Source: Fluoribacter dumoffii NY 23 (lineage in GTDB: Bacteria; Pseudomonadota; Gammaproteobacteria; Legionellales; Legionellaceae). Taken from it: DNA of 64,000 nt. The stretch lies in assembly GCF_000236165.1 (NCBI RefSeq), contig NZ_CM001373.1, positions 2,364,500 through 2,428,499 on the forward strand. The letters run 5' to 3'. Both the position numbers and the translations under genes were made by a program. Below are positions 1 through 9,183 of this stretch, one piece after another. The notes below the pieces were generated by a model. It worked only from the letters and a program-made list of their open reading frames with translations. It was not told the origin of the DNA and searched no databases. Within the stretch, counting starts at the first letter, position 1. Every line of letters starts with the position of its first letter.

Positions 1-632
1 ATCTCTTAACTGGAGTGTCTAAATCAATTGAACCACATCACGGTATTTATTGGCATTTTATGCCTGCTTACAAAGAAATGAATCACTTTCATGCAACAAG
101 AGACTTACCTGCCCTTTTCTGGGGAGCGGATACTAAAATGTTTTGTGTTAAGGAAGTAGTGCGCCAAACTTCGGTAGAGGCTTATTCGCATCATATTCAA
201 CGACTCATGATAACCGGGAATTTTGCCTTACTTGCAGGCATAAATCCGCAACAAGTTTGTGACTGGTATCTTGCTGTTTATGCAGATGCCTATGAGTGGG
301 TAGAACTTCCTAATACTTTAGGCATGGCGCTTTATGCCGATGGTGGTTTGATGGCAAGCAAACCCTATGCTGCCAGTGGAAAATACATCCAGCGCATGAG
401 TAATTTTTGTAAATCGTGCGCTTATAACCCGAATGATTTACTGGGAGAAAAAGCCTGCCCCTTTAATTCATTGTACTGGAACTTTCTTAAACAACATGAA
501 GAGAAACTCAAAGATAATCCTCGGCTTCACTATGCTTATATGAATTGGCAAAAGATGGATCCTGACAAAAAAGAAGGCATTCATAATAAAGTACAAGAAG
601 TTTTCGCATATTTAGATTCAGGGCGTCTCTAG
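1..632 (+). CDS. Fe-S photolyase/cryptochrome (CryB/PhrB-type), C-terminal part
   Basis: The reading frame is open to the left edge, so the gene is truncated by the window and only about 210 C-terminal residues are visible; the internal GTG at 15 is not the real start. The segment matches the C-terminal domain of the deoxyribodipyrimidine photolyase-related family (FeS-BCP, CryPro), which binds FAD and a 4Fe-4S cluster and repairs pyrimidine dimers or (6-4) products. The motif FCKSCAYNP followed twelve residues later by ACPF, plus an upstream MFCV cysteine, supplies the four expected cluster ligands. Aromatic stretches around WYLAVYADAYEW and NTLGMALYADGG fit the FAD-binding helical domain. 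Its stop overlaps the stop of the convergent tspO gene by four bases. Confidence 0.85.
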   Translation, partial: LLTGVSKSIEPHHGIYWHFMPAYKEMNHFHATRDLPALFWGADTKMFCVKEVVRQTSVEAYSHHIQRLMITGNFALLAGINPQQVCDWYLAVYADAYEWVELPNTLGMALYADGGLMASKPYAASGKYIQRMSNFCKSCAYNPNDLLGEKACPFNSLYWNFLKQHEEKLKDNPRLHYAYMNWQKMDPDKKEGIHNKVQEVFAYLDSGRL

Positions 633-1111
633 ACCTGTGAATTAAGAAACCATATTACCCCATTAAGGTAACTGGCGAAAATGAGCCACAAAAAATAGGG
701 GGTTAAGAGCAACCCGACCACTCTCTCAATATTTTTAACCTTTAGGATAATGAGTGCATTCAAGCCAATCATCAATAATATCCATAAAAAACTGAATCCT
801 ATCCAATGCAGATGAAAGAACAGAGGGGTCCATGCCCAATTCATGATGAGTTGTACTAGATAGAGATTAAGTATCGTTTTAATTTGGGGCTTGCTGCGAT
901 TTTGCCATAACATGAATCCAACAATCGCAAGAAGTGCATATAACAGTGACCAAACGAGAGAAAAAACCCATCCGGGTGGAGTTAAAGTTGATTTATGAAG
1001 ACCATTATACCAGGACGGGATGTTTGCCTGTGTCATTATTCCTAAAAAAAATCCTATCAACTGAAAACATAAAATCCAAATAATCAGTTTAATCACATTT
1101 TGTTTGCTCAA
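629..1111 (-). CDS. tspO: TspO/MBR family tryptophan-rich sensory protein
   Basis: A 160-residue integral membrane protein with five predicted helices and the aromatic signature of TspO, seen in WYNGLHKSTLTPPGWVF and in NWAWTPLFF. TspO homologues bind porphyrins and steroids; in Rhodobacter TspO modulates tetrapyrrole export and pigment gene expression in response to light and oxygen. Length is typical for the family. It lies 79 bp downstream of phrB on the same strand, so the two may be co-transcribed, and it converges with the Fe-S photolyase gene. The role in this organism is not evident from sequence. Confidence 0.9.
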   Translation of the reverse strand: MSKQNVIKLIIWILCFQLIGFFLGIMTQANIPSWYNGLHKSTLTPPGWVFSLVWSLLYALLAIVGFMLWQNRSKPQIKTILNLYLVQLIMNWAWTPLFFHLHWIGFSFLWILLMIGLNALIILKVKNIERVVGLLLTPYFLWLIFASYLNGVIWFLNSQV

Positions 1112-1190
1112 AATCTTCTCTCCATATTTATATCAATCCTCGCGAAAAAAAAGGAAAGTGTACCGATATGATGTTATTCCTTTTTATTTT

Positions 1191-2600
1191 TTACTTCTTT
1201 TTTAACTGATTGTAATATTTTAGCGCTCTTGTTCTTGCCTCATGATGATTGATAATCGGCTTGGGATAATGAGTAGTTAAATAAATGCGCTCAGAATCAG
1301 CAGATTCCCAAGGTGCATGGATGTATTGACTTTGCAAATGAGAAAGTTCTGAAACCCAATGACGAATATAATGTCCATCCGGATCAAATTTTTGACTTTG
1401 GAGTACTGGGTTGAAAATACGAAAATAAGGTGCTGCATCTGCACCACATCCTGCCACCCATTGCCAACTCGCACTATTATTTGCTAAATCTGCATCAACA
1501 AGGGTATCTAAAAACCAATCAGCACCTAAACGCCAATCAATCAACAGCCCCTTTGTTAGAAATGAAGCAACAATCATACGGACACGGTTATGCATGTAGC
1601 CCGTTGCCCATAATTCCCTCATTCCTGCATCAATTATTGGGTAGCCGGTTAAGCCATTTTGCCAGCGGGCTAGTAATTCTTTATCATTATGCCAGGGGAA
1701 CGCATCAAATTCACTTCGGAAATTTTCATAAGGAAGTTTGGGGAAATGATAAAGAAGATATACTGAAAACTCCCTCCACCCCAATTCTGAAAGGAAATGA
1801 TCAGCTGAGGATAAATCACAATTTGGGTTAAGCTTTGCAAGCTCTATTGCCCTTAAAATTGTCCAGGGGCTGATTTCGCCAAAATGCAAGTGAGGTGATA
1901 AGCGCGAAGTCGCATTTTTTATAGGAAAATCTCGATTTTTTTTATAATCATTAAGATGATGCTCGATAAACTCATGAAGTTTTTGTTGCGCCCCAGCCTC
2001 TCCTGGGGTCCAATACTCACTAAATTGTGCGGCCCAGTTAATGGCGGGTAATAATTTCCAATCCTTAAGTACTTCACTTTGCACTTCAATTCCAGCTGGA
2101 CGATTCTCCAAATACATAGACGGTTGAATATTGAGATGTTGTTTGCAGTGTTTCCAGTAGGGAGTAAACACTTTGAAGTAATCGCCGTTTTTATTTTTAA
2201 TCGTCCAAGGTTCATGCAACAAACTTCCATTTGAACTTTGTACTTCAATTCCCCGCTCCAACAAAGCTGCTTTAATCTTTTTATCACGTGAAATAGCAGC
2301 TGGCTCATAACAGCGATTCCAATAGACTGAACTCACGGAAAGTTTCTTAACCAAATCTGAAATGATCTCAAAGGGATCGCCCTTGCGAAGAATGAGATTC
2401 AATCCAAGTTGCGCTAAAGATTCGCTAAGGGACGTAAGGCTATGGTGAAGCCACCAGTCCTGGGCCTCTCCTGAAACACTATTTTTTCCATCATAAATGT
2501 ACAGAGGAATCACAAACTGATGATGTGAGCAAGCCTCGATAAATGCAGGATTATCGTTTAATCTTAAATCGTATCGAAACCAGACTAGTGCAACAGTCAT
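1191..2600 (-). CDS. phrB: Deoxyribodipyrimidine photolyase (class I CPD photolyase)
   Basis: 469 residues, the usual length of class I photolyases. It repairs cyclobutane pyrimidine dimers with FADH- and blue light. The N-terminal Rossmann-like antenna domain begins ALVWFRYDLRLNDNPAF. The C-terminal FAD domain carries SRLSPHLHFGEISP, LGWREFSVYLLYHFP, TGYPIIDAGMREL and ADLANNSASWQWVAG, all hallmark segments around the flavin and substrate pocket. The start ATG at 2600 gives the family-typical N-terminus MTVALVWFRYDLR. tspO follows on the same strand. No missing catalytic residue was noticed. Confidence 0.95.
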   Translation of the reverse strand: MTVALVWFRYDLRLNDNPAFIEACSHHQFVIPLYIYDGKNSVSGEAQDWWLHHSLTSLSESLAQLGLNLILRKGDPFEIISDLVKKLSVSSVYWNRCYEPAAISRDKKIKAALLERGIEVQSSNGSLLHEPWTIKNKNGDYFKVFTPYWKHCKQHLNIQPSMYLENRPAGIEVQSEVLKDWKLLPAINWAAQFSEYWTPGEAGAQQKLHEFIEHHLNDYKKNRDFPIKNATSRLSPHLHFGEISPWTILRAIELAKLNPNCDLSSADHFLSELGWREFSVYLLYHFPKLPYENFRSEFDAFPWHNDKELLARWQNGLTGYPIIDAGMRELWATGYMHNRVRMIVASFLTKGLLIDWRLGADWFLDTLVDADLANNSASWQWVAGCGADAAPYFRIFNPVLQSQKFDPDGHYIRHWVSELSHLQSQYIHAPWESADSERIYLTTHYPKPIINHHEARTRALKYYNQLKKK

Positions 2601-2786
2601 TCAAATCTCACGCAATAGGTAATCTTCTAATTTAACAACTTCTCTAAAAATTTAATAGAGATGCAAGAAACTTTACAGCATGCATCCATTTTCGCTGCAA
2701 ATTCAATCGATAATTTCAGTAAAAATTAATTTATCTGATGCTACACCCTAACATCTCTTTATTCAGTACTCTAAATAACAAAAATC

Positions 2787-3722
2787 TCAAAGCTCAAACT
2801 GTAATGCACGAGAGTGAAGTTCAGTTTCCCAATTTGATTCGTGTTGTATTAATGCTTTTTCAAGTACGGGTGCAAGAATCTGTGTTAAATGATTTTCCTT
2901 GTAGCGTTTTAGGAAGCGGGAAGCATAAGCAAATCTATCGACATCAGAGATTTGATCATTACTGAGATAATTAATGGCTTCCTTACTTTCAGTACTTGAA
3001 AAGAGCCAATTTAAACTGAGCAAACCCGATAAACCACAGCATCTTGACGATTTATACTGATAGTAATCTCTAATTACATGAGCCACTTCACCAAGTGAAA
3101 GTTTAGGATAATGCTCTTTGAGGTTATAAATACAGTGCCTACCCTGCTCAGCTTGTTCTCTGAATGACTCTAATTTAGTTTTTTTGGTTTTATGAGTTTG
3201 ATCCAAATTTGCATTTGTTGTTGGATTATTGGAGAGGAATTGAAGTTTAATTGCCCCTCTCTCATGTTCTTTGTACTTTTTGAGTGAGTTTAAAAATGAA
3301 CTGGTCATTATAGATGCTTCTTTTGCGTTTGCATCAAGATAAATAAGTTTAATCTGGAGTCGGCCATCAAACGCATCAAGCAAACCATCCTCTTGCATTT
3401 TATCGGCTACTTCGGGAATCAAGATTGAATTTTTGCTCTCATCAGTGACCCTTAAGTGCAAGGACAAATTTTCAAAAAATCTTAACGTTTCAGTTGCCAC
3501 AGCCTCAATTCCATGAAGGGGGGATTTTTTGCCAGGCTTGCCCGGAAATATCACAGAAATTTTGCTGTTTAAGGGTAATTGTTTTAATTTTTTTTCACCG
3601 TAATAACAGACTGTAATTTTGCTCTCTTGCCTTTCTTCTAATGACAACCATTCTTCGATGATTTTTTTATAATTTGGCGGCACTTCTTTCTTTCTAAAAG
3701 GGATATATAAATAATGACTCAT
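2787..3722 (-). CDS. Hypothetical protein, possible effector
   Basis: Not recognised. The open frame extends to 3812, but the hydrophobic TTT/ATA-rich start of that longer form looks spurious; ATG at 3722 (MSHYLYIPFRK) gives 311 residues and is preferred, although its ribosome site is weak. The protein is soluble, with no signal peptide or membrane segment. A central alpha/beta region contains two strand-loop elements, KISVIFPGKPG and QIKLIYLDANAKEAS, followed by an all-helical, charged C-terminal half with a Cys pair (SSRCCGLSG). The arrangement faintly resembles the His/Cys strand layout of the orphan at 59482, but with Pro and Asp at the catalytic places. It stands alone between phrB and an exporter operon. 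Confidence 0.6.
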   Translation of the reverse strand: MSHYLYIPFRKKEVPPNYKKIIEEWLSLEERQESKITVCYYGEKKLKQLPLNSKISVIFPGKPGKKSPLHGIEAVATETLRFFENLSLHLRVTDESKNSILIPEVADKMQEDGLLDAFDGRLQIKLIYLDANAKEASIMTSSFLNSLKKYKEHERGAIKLQFLSNNPTTNANLDQTHKTKKTKLESFREQAEQGRHCIYNLKEHYPKLSLGEVAHVIRDYYQYKSSRCCGLSGLLSLNWLFSSTESKEAINYLSNDQISDVDRFAYASRFLKRYKENHLTQILAPVLEKALIQHESNWETELHSRALQFEL

Positions 3723-3940
3723 TTCTAGGATTACCTCTTCAAATGTATCATTTAAGTAAATTTTTGTAATAATTATACAAAGAAAAAAATAATATGTATA
3801 CAAAGTGACCATTGCCGAACAAAAAACTTACTTGGGCAAGGAAGATAATTTTTTAACGCCTCATACAAAAGGCATTTTGCTGTGCCTATGGACCAAATTT
3901 GGACTATACGTAACTAAAACTGTGTAGGGCTTTTTATGAT

Positions 3941-5170
3941 TCAGCTGTAAAGAAAACAGGTATAGATTAAAACATTCATTAAAGCCAGGGGGGCACCTAT
4001 TTTTATAAATTCAAGGAATCCAAATCCTTTCACTCCCCGCTTCTCCATATTTTGAATGATAATGACATTGCTTGCAGCCCCTAGGATTGAAAAGTTGCCT
4101 GCAATGGTGCTACCTGCTGCTAACGCAAGATACTGCGGATCCATTGCATGATGATTGATTAATAAAGGCAAGTATAAAGCTACTAAAGGAACGTTCGAGA
4201 TAAATTGACTCAGGATAATACTGATAACAAGAATGACGGGGATTTGGGTTACAGTTAAGTGGAAATGAGTTATGGTTTCTTGAAAAAAACCACTATCCCA
4301 TACACTTTGTGTGAGTATGAACGTACTTGCGAAAAAAATAAGCGTCCCCCAATCCAACTTTTTTAACAGTGTCCATCGCTGATTGCTTAATAAAACCGGT
4401 AAGGCAGCAATGAGAGCAATATAACTAAAGTTAATGCGCAGCGATGTGTGCATCATATCAGTTGTTATTTTAGCAGCTACTAAAAATAACATAATAAGCA
4501 AACTTATTCTGACAAGCATTACTGTTGGATAATGGTTAATCGCGCCAGCGTTTGGTTTTTCAATAGGCTTGTTTAAGTGATGCCTGTAAATAAGATAAAG
4601 ATAGAAATAAGCGATAATTAAATTAATTAGTGTCGGGATTATCAATGGATTAATAAAATTAAGAAATGATAAACCCCCATTTACGGCAATAAGTAAATTT
4701 TGGGGATTGCCTATTGGGCTTACAACACTACCAATAGTAATTGAACATGCTAAAGCAAAAAGTAAGGGTTTTACCATGTGTTTTTGTGATTTACATAATT
4801 GTAAAATAATGGGGGTACCCACAATGGCGATAGTATCATTCATCAATAAAGCGGCACTGAAACCAAGGACAAAAATAATAATCAATAAAGCATGTTTTCC
4901 CGTTGTCGCATGAAAAAAAATTCCATCAGTTATGCGCTCCAAATAACCACTTTCCTCAGTTGCCTGGCAAATCAAGAATACACCAGATAAATAAAACATG
5001 ACTTCGGGTTCGATTGCAGTGAGTGCATGAAAGGGGGATATTTGTTGAAATACAACGGATGCCAGGGCACCAATTGCCATAATTGCCCAAATTGGGATGA
5101 TCATCTTGATTAGACGTCGCAAAGCAATAGCAACTAAAACTATAAAAAGAATAATAACTGCTATTGGCAT
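3941..5170 (-). CDS. SLC13/ArsB-NhaD superfamily anion or sodium-coupled permease
   Basis: A polytopic membrane protein with about eleven hydrophobic helices. The LMNDTIAIVGTPI and GNPQNLLIAVNGG segments correspond to the two hairpin/NxP-type motifs of the ion-transporter superfamily (CitT/ArsB/NhaD); GSTIAGNFSILGAASN is the second-half equivalent. Substrate cannot be told from sequence: arsenite, dicarboxylate, sulfate or sodium/proton exchange are all possible. I chose the ATG at 5170 (AGGA seven bases upstream) over the in-frame ATG at 5200, which would overlap the TolC-like gene. It is the last gene of a four-gene operon with an ABC protein, HlyD and TolC, an unusual companion for an exporter. 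Confidence 0.8.
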   Translation of the reverse strand: MPIAVIILFIVLVAIALRRLIKMIIPIWAIMAIGALASVVFQQISPFHALTAIEPEVMFYLSGVFLICQATEESGYLERITDGIFFHATTGKHALLIIIFVLGFSAALLMNDTIAIVGTPIILQLCKSQKHMVKPLLFALACSITIGSVVSPIGNPQNLLIAVNGGLSFLNFINPLIIPTLINLIIAYFYLYLIYRHHLNKPIEKPNAGAINHYPTVMLVRISLLIMLFLVAAKITTDMMHTSLRINFSYIALIAALPVLLSNQRWTLLKKLDWGTLIFFASTFILTQSVWDSGFFQETITHFHLTVTQIPVILVISIILSQFISNVPLVALYLPLLINHHAMDPQYLALAAGSTIAGNFSILGAASNVIIIQNMEKRGVKGFGFLEFIKIGAPLALMNVLIYTCFLYS

Positions 5171-5189
5171 GCATTCATCCTGATTTATC

Positions 5190-6605
5190 TCACTTTCCAA
5201 GTTCAGTAGAGGAAAAGAAACGCACTAGATCTTTTAATTCCTCCTGTTGTACCTGGGCATTTATCCAATTAAGCTGCACCTGAGTAGTCACCTGCTCTCT
5301 TTGATTCACCAGGAACAATGTACTATCCCCCGCATGAAATTTTTGTGTCTCTCCGTGTTGCACCTTAAGCGCCAAATGGTATTCCTTTTTTAGGAAAGCT
5401 ACCTGCTGCTGGATTCTTCTTATCCCAATATAAAGATTAGTAAGTTCATTCTTAAGCTGATCATACAGCAACTTTTTTTCCGCTCTTATCTGATACAGCT
5501 CACTTTGAGTACGAATTAAATTACCTTTTGCTTCTCTTCGAAGTACAGGAAATTTGAAAGAAACTCCTACAAACGCTGCTTCAGGGATGAGCAAAGGATA
5601 TCCTCCAGTCCCATTTTGTTTAAACGTGTATGCGGTAGCATCCAAATTAGGCAACAACTCATTTTGTGCTAAATCTCGCTTAAGCCTGATGATTCTTGAA
5701 TAATTTTGAAGTCTCTTAAGGGAGGGATGTTGTGTTAACTGCGATAAACCTGGGGACAACTGTCTTGGATTATTTAACACCTGCGAAGGAAGATTACTTT
5801 CGGTTGGGATTAGAGGATTTCCTTGTGCATCCCGATAGTACAATGATAAATTAATTCCAGCCTGTTCAAATATCATTCTCCCCTGGTTGAGTAATTGCTC
5901 CCTCTGGACTATTTGTTGCAAATTTTCAGTAATCGCAAGTTTCGGAAGGTCACCTTGATTTGCCTGCTGCTCAATAGCATGTTGTCGCTTTTTGGCCAAT
6001 TCCAGCAGGTGTCTGAATGTTTTTAATTGCCATCCCGCTTCAACCCATTGCCAATAGGCTTTGATTGTTTCCTGATAAATTTTAATTTTTACCGCTTCCG
6101 CATCGTGTATTTTCATTTCAATCGACTCCGCGGTAGTTAATAAATTGGTGCGCTCCTTATCAATTAATCGATCCCGAAGCAAAGGCAGTGAAAGTCCTGC
6201 TCGATATTCCCCGCCTGAATTGGTTAAGTAATTTTGATAATAAATGGGCCAATTTCCATTCCCATTTCGATAACCAGCAAATAATTTGACTCCATTATAA
6301 AGGGTAGGAACAGTCAGCTGGGTATCGCCATAATTGTTAATATAGCCACCGGCAGGTTGTGATCGGGTGCTTGCATCAAGAGAAGGGTCAAACTTTCCCA
6401 ACGCACTCAAATGAGTACCTTGAGCTTTGGTAATTTCCAAACGTGCAATTTTAATTTTTGGATAATAAAGATTTACTCTATGCAATACCTTATGCAAAGT
6501 TAATTTATCTGTCTCACTTGCACTACATACGGAAGAAAGGAGTAAATAACATAATCCTAAAATAAACTGATTCTTAAATCTCATACAAGTACAATATCCC
6601 TTCAT
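5190..6605 (-). CDS. TolC-family outer membrane efflux/secretion protein
   Basis: 471 residues with an N-terminal signal peptide (QFILGLCYLLLSSVCSA), then the long paired helical repeats of the OEP/TolC family: KIKIARLEITKAQGTHLSA in the first repeat and ELYQIRAEKKLLYDQLK in the second. Such proteins form the trimeric outer-membrane duct for type I secretion or drug efflux. Its start overlaps the upstream HlyD gene by four bases (ATGA-type coupling), so the two are translated together. An unusual feature is its tie to an ABC protein that appears unable to hydrolyse ATP. Confidence 0.85.
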   Translation of the reverse strand: MKGYCTCMRFKNQFILGLCYLLLSSVCSASETDKLTLHKVLHRVNLYYPKIKIARLEITKAQGTHLSALGKFDPSLDASTRSQPAGGYINNYGDTQLTVPTLYNGVKLFAGYRNGNGNWPIYYQNYLTNSGGEYRAGLSLPLLRDRLIDKERTNLLTTAESIEMKIHDAEAVKIKIYQETIKAYWQWVEAGWQLKTFRHLLELAKKRQHAIEQQANQGDLPKLAITENLQQIVQREQLLNQGRMIFEQAGINLSLYYRDAQGNPLIPTESNLPSQVLNNPRQLSPGLSQLTQHPSLKRLQNYSRIIRLKRDLAQNELLPNLDATAYTFKQNGTGGYPLLIPEAAFVGVSFKFPVLRREAKGNLIRTQSELYQIRAEKKLLYDQLKNELTNLYIGIRRIQQQVAFLKKEYHLALKVQHGETQKFHAGDSTLFLVNQREQVTTQVQLNWINAQVQQEELKDLVRFFSSTELGK

Positions 6606-7588
6606 TTCTGAGTCTTCTCTGAAGTACTTTCGGGCGGAAAACCATTAAATTGACGCCACAGTTCATACCATAATGGCACTTCCCCTAATTGAACCCATCC
6701 ATGTACCCGTACGCCTTGTCTTAAAAATTGTGGTTGTGGCCAAGGCTCATCTGGAACAATGACTGCCCTAAATAATCCCGTACCATTGTCTGTAGGATCT
6801 ATAAATGAAACAGTACCCCCAAAAGTTCCTACAGCAATTGAAGGCCAGCCCCTAAATTGGATCGCAGGCCATCCTTCAAACTGCAATCGAGCTTTTTGAT
6901 GGATTCGAACAAAAGGAATATCATTGCCGTCGATCCAAAGTTCCACAGCTCGTGATTGAGTCTGGGGAATGATTTGTGCCAAAACATCGCCAGCTTTAAC
7001 TACCACACTCTCCTGCCCTGTCAATCGTTTAAAAATTACTCCTGCTACATGTGCTTTTATAAGTTGTGATTGCTGGCGGGCGATACGAACGTCAATATCC
7101 ACCATGTCAATATTTGCTTGCGCTAACTCGCTTTGGTATTTGGAATATTCAATTTGTGCCAATTCATATTGACGCTTTGAATTAATACCCTGTTGATACA
7201 ATCTTTTTTGGCGCTCAAGATTAGATTTCCCCGCCACAATCGATTGTTCTGCTGCCTCTATTCGCAGGGCAATTGCTTTTTTTTCTAACTCTAATCGTGT
7301 CAATAACTTGGGATCGTTGTCAGTAATATCAACTAAGGGATCTCCTGCTTTTACACTCATCCCCTCATCGACATACCATTTTTTGATTCGCCCATTGATT
7401 GGAGAATTCACTGTATGAAGCCTCTCGGTCGGAGAAAATGCAATCACTTTGCCGTTGCCAAGTGCAAACTGTTGCCATGGCGTAAACGCTAAAAATAGAG
7501 TGATAACCAAGGCAATAATAAAAATAATTTTTGCTATTCTTTGAGGCTGGGGTAGTTTTTTTATCATTGAATAAGCATGTAATTTCAT
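6602..7588 (-). CDS. HlyD-family periplasmic adaptor (membrane fusion) protein
   Basis: 328 residues with one N-terminal membrane helix (AKIIFIIALVITLFLAF). The lipoyl/biotinyl half-motif PINGRIKKWYVDEGMSVKAG is diagnostic of membrane-fusion proteins. It is followed by a coiled-coil hairpin (residues about 105-180) and a beta-barrel region with a second lipoyl half (AHVAGVIFKRLTGQESVVV). It bridges an inner-membrane transporter and TolC. Its start overlaps the stop of the ABC gene by four bases and its stop overlaps the start of the TolC gene by four bases, so the three-part exporter is strictly coupled. Confidence 0.88.
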   Translation of the reverse strand: MKLHAYSMIKKLPQPQRIAKIIFIIALVITLFLAFTPWQQFALGNGKVIAFSPTERLHTVNSPINGRIKKWYVDEGMSVKAGDPLVDITDNDPKLLTRLELEKKAIALRIEAAEQSIVAGKSNLERQKRLYQQGINSKRQYELAQIEYSKYQSELAQANIDMVDIDVRIARQQSQLIKAHVAGVIFKRLTGQESVVVKAGDVLAQIIPQTQSRAVELWIDGNDIPFVRIHQKARLQFEGWPAIQFRGWPSIAVGTFGGTVSFIDPTDNGTGLFRAVIVPDEPWPQPQFLRQGVRVHGWVQLGEVPLWYELWRQFNGFPPESTSEKTQK

Positions 7589-9153
7589 AAAAGCCCCACA
7601 TGGTTTGTCATTTTTTTAAACTCCTGATTTTGAGTAACAAAAATCAAAATCGTATTTTTTAAGTTAAGCAATGGGGCGATGAAGAGTTCGCTTTTTTCTT
7701 TCTCTAATCCATCAAACATCCTGTCAATTATGATTAACTGCGGTTGGAGCAAGACCGCACGAATAATCATAAGGGCAATAAGCTCAAGTTCTGTAAACTC
7801 ACTTTGCCAATCATAGATAATCGTCTTTAGCCCCTGAGGCTGCTGCATTATTTTTTCAGAAAGCCCGAAATATTTTAAATGCTCAATAATTATTTTTAGA
7901 GGTGTATTCTTATGGTTGAGTACCAAATTATCATAAATACTTCCGGCAAAACACTCAGGTTTTTGCAACAATAAACTGAATTGACGAAGTGCTGCCCGAT
8001 GTGCTTCATTACACAAACTTCGATTCACTAAAATGTCCATGGAATATTTTTTTCCAAACCCCAGAAACGACTCAGAAAAAGTTTTGCAACTTTCTGCATC
8101 TTGGGAATAAATAAACAGAGGTTTTTCCAAAGCGGCAGTTGCCAGCATCTGATTTGGAAATTTAATTTCTATCGTTTTCATCGGCAAAAATAGAGCATTA
8201 AGGTCCGTTTTAATTTCCTCTACTGATAAATTAAGCACTGTGTCAATCTTACTTTCTGAGGCAATTAAATCGTAATAATTTTCTAGAAGTACGCCAAAGC
8301 GCTTAAATGCATAAATCAATGCACCCAGGACAATTTCAGCAGCCACCAACTGGCCTAAACTGAGTTGATTTTTAATAACGAGATACCCGCCTAGTCCTAA
8401 AAGAAGACAACTGGATAGCGCAGAAAGCACATAAAATCCAATTTGATGCTTTATCAGCTGCCTAAAATGAGTATTCCTTATATGTAAAAAGGAAACTAAT
8501 CGCTTATCTGATTGGAACGTAGCATAATGACTACACTTGCTAAACCGAAACAGAAACCGATTGGTTAAAAGCTCCTCGAGCCAGGAGCCTACCTGATGCT
8601 TCTGAGCACACTCTTCTTTTGCGCTGGCGAGACCTTTACGGTAGGGAATGAAAACTATCAATAGGATGCTGAGGATTATAAACCCATCAAAGATGAGGAA
8701 TAATGGATGGTAAAAGAGAAGAAGTAATAATCCAAAAAAAAGTTGAAGTCCTAAATTAACACCATACATTAAAAGGCTCGAAAGTGATTTATTGATGGTT
8801 ACTACCTCAAAGAAACGATTAACCAACTCCGGCCCATTGTGTATTGAGAAATTTTCCAAAGAGAGATTGGTGAATTGTTTTGTGAGATTTAGACTTATCT
8901 TCACCATCAGTTTTTGCTGAATTACCTCCAAGATGATCGTTTGCCATATATTTAATGCGCCCAGTGCCAACATTAAAATCAGCACTATAAAGCTTAAAGT
9001 AACTACTGGCTGCAGCAGTTTTCCAAAGGCAATCAGGTTAATTAATGTTTGTGCTGCAATTGGAATGCTCAAAGTTAATAGACTGGCTACCAAACTAATG
9101 AGTGCAATGGATAAAAGTGTGGGTTTATCTAAAACATCCTTAATCGAATTCAT
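7585..9153 (-). CDS. ABC exporter-like permease with degenerate ATP-binding domain
   Basis: 522 residues. The N-terminal half (about 1-300) is a type-1 ABC exporter membrane domain with six hydrophobic segments. The C-terminal 200 residues still follow the NBD plan but the catalytic motifs are gone. The Walker A place reads YSQDAESCKTF with no GxxGxGKS. The signature place reads SEFTELELIA instead of LSGGQ. Walker B keeps the Asp (LIIIDRMFDGLE) but Arg replaces the catalytic Glu. The H-loop reads FVTQN with Gln for His. The Q-loop (LLLQKPECFAGSIYDNL) survives. No frameshift or stop is present, so this is a maintained pseudo-ATPase rather than an obvious pseudogene. It heads the operon with HlyD, TolC and an SLC13-type carrier. 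Confidence 0.82.
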   Translation of the reverse strand: MNSIKDVLDKPTLLSIALISLVASLLTLSIPIAAQTLINLIAFGKLLQPVVTLSFIVLILMLALGALNIWQTIILEVIQQKLMVKISLNLTKQFTNLSLENFSIHNGPELVNRFFEVVTINKSLSSLLMYGVNLGLQLFFGLLLLLFYHPLFLIFDGFIILSILLIVFIPYRKGLASAKEECAQKHQVGSWLEELLTNRFLFRFSKCSHYATFQSDKRLVSFLHIRNTHFRQLIKHQIGFYVLSALSSCLLLGLGGYLVIKNQLSLGQLVAAEIVLGALIYAFKRFGVLLENYYDLIASESKIDTVLNLSVEEIKTDLNALFLPMKTIEIKFPNQMLATAALEKPLFIYSQDAESCKTFSESFLGFGKKYSMDILVNRSLCNEAHRAALRQFSLLLQKPECFAGSIYDNLVLNHKNTPLKIIIEHLKYFGLSEKIMQQPQGLKTIIYDWQSEFTELELIALMIIRAVLLQPQLIIIDRMFDGLEKEKSELFIAPLLNLKNTILIFVTQNQEFKKMTNHVGLL

Positions 9154-9183
9154 GTTTCCTAGTCCCTTTCTTTTTTAAGAACA

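Noticed and set aside
2738..2965. 75-codon plus-strand ORF over the end of the orphan gene
   Set aside because: Antisense to the 2787-3722 gene, no ribosome site, residue composition unlike a real protein.
7585..9153. ABC gene as a simple pseudogene
   Set aside because: Frame is full length, overlaps with the next gene are preserved and the membrane domain is well formed, so a maintained degenerate protein is more likely.
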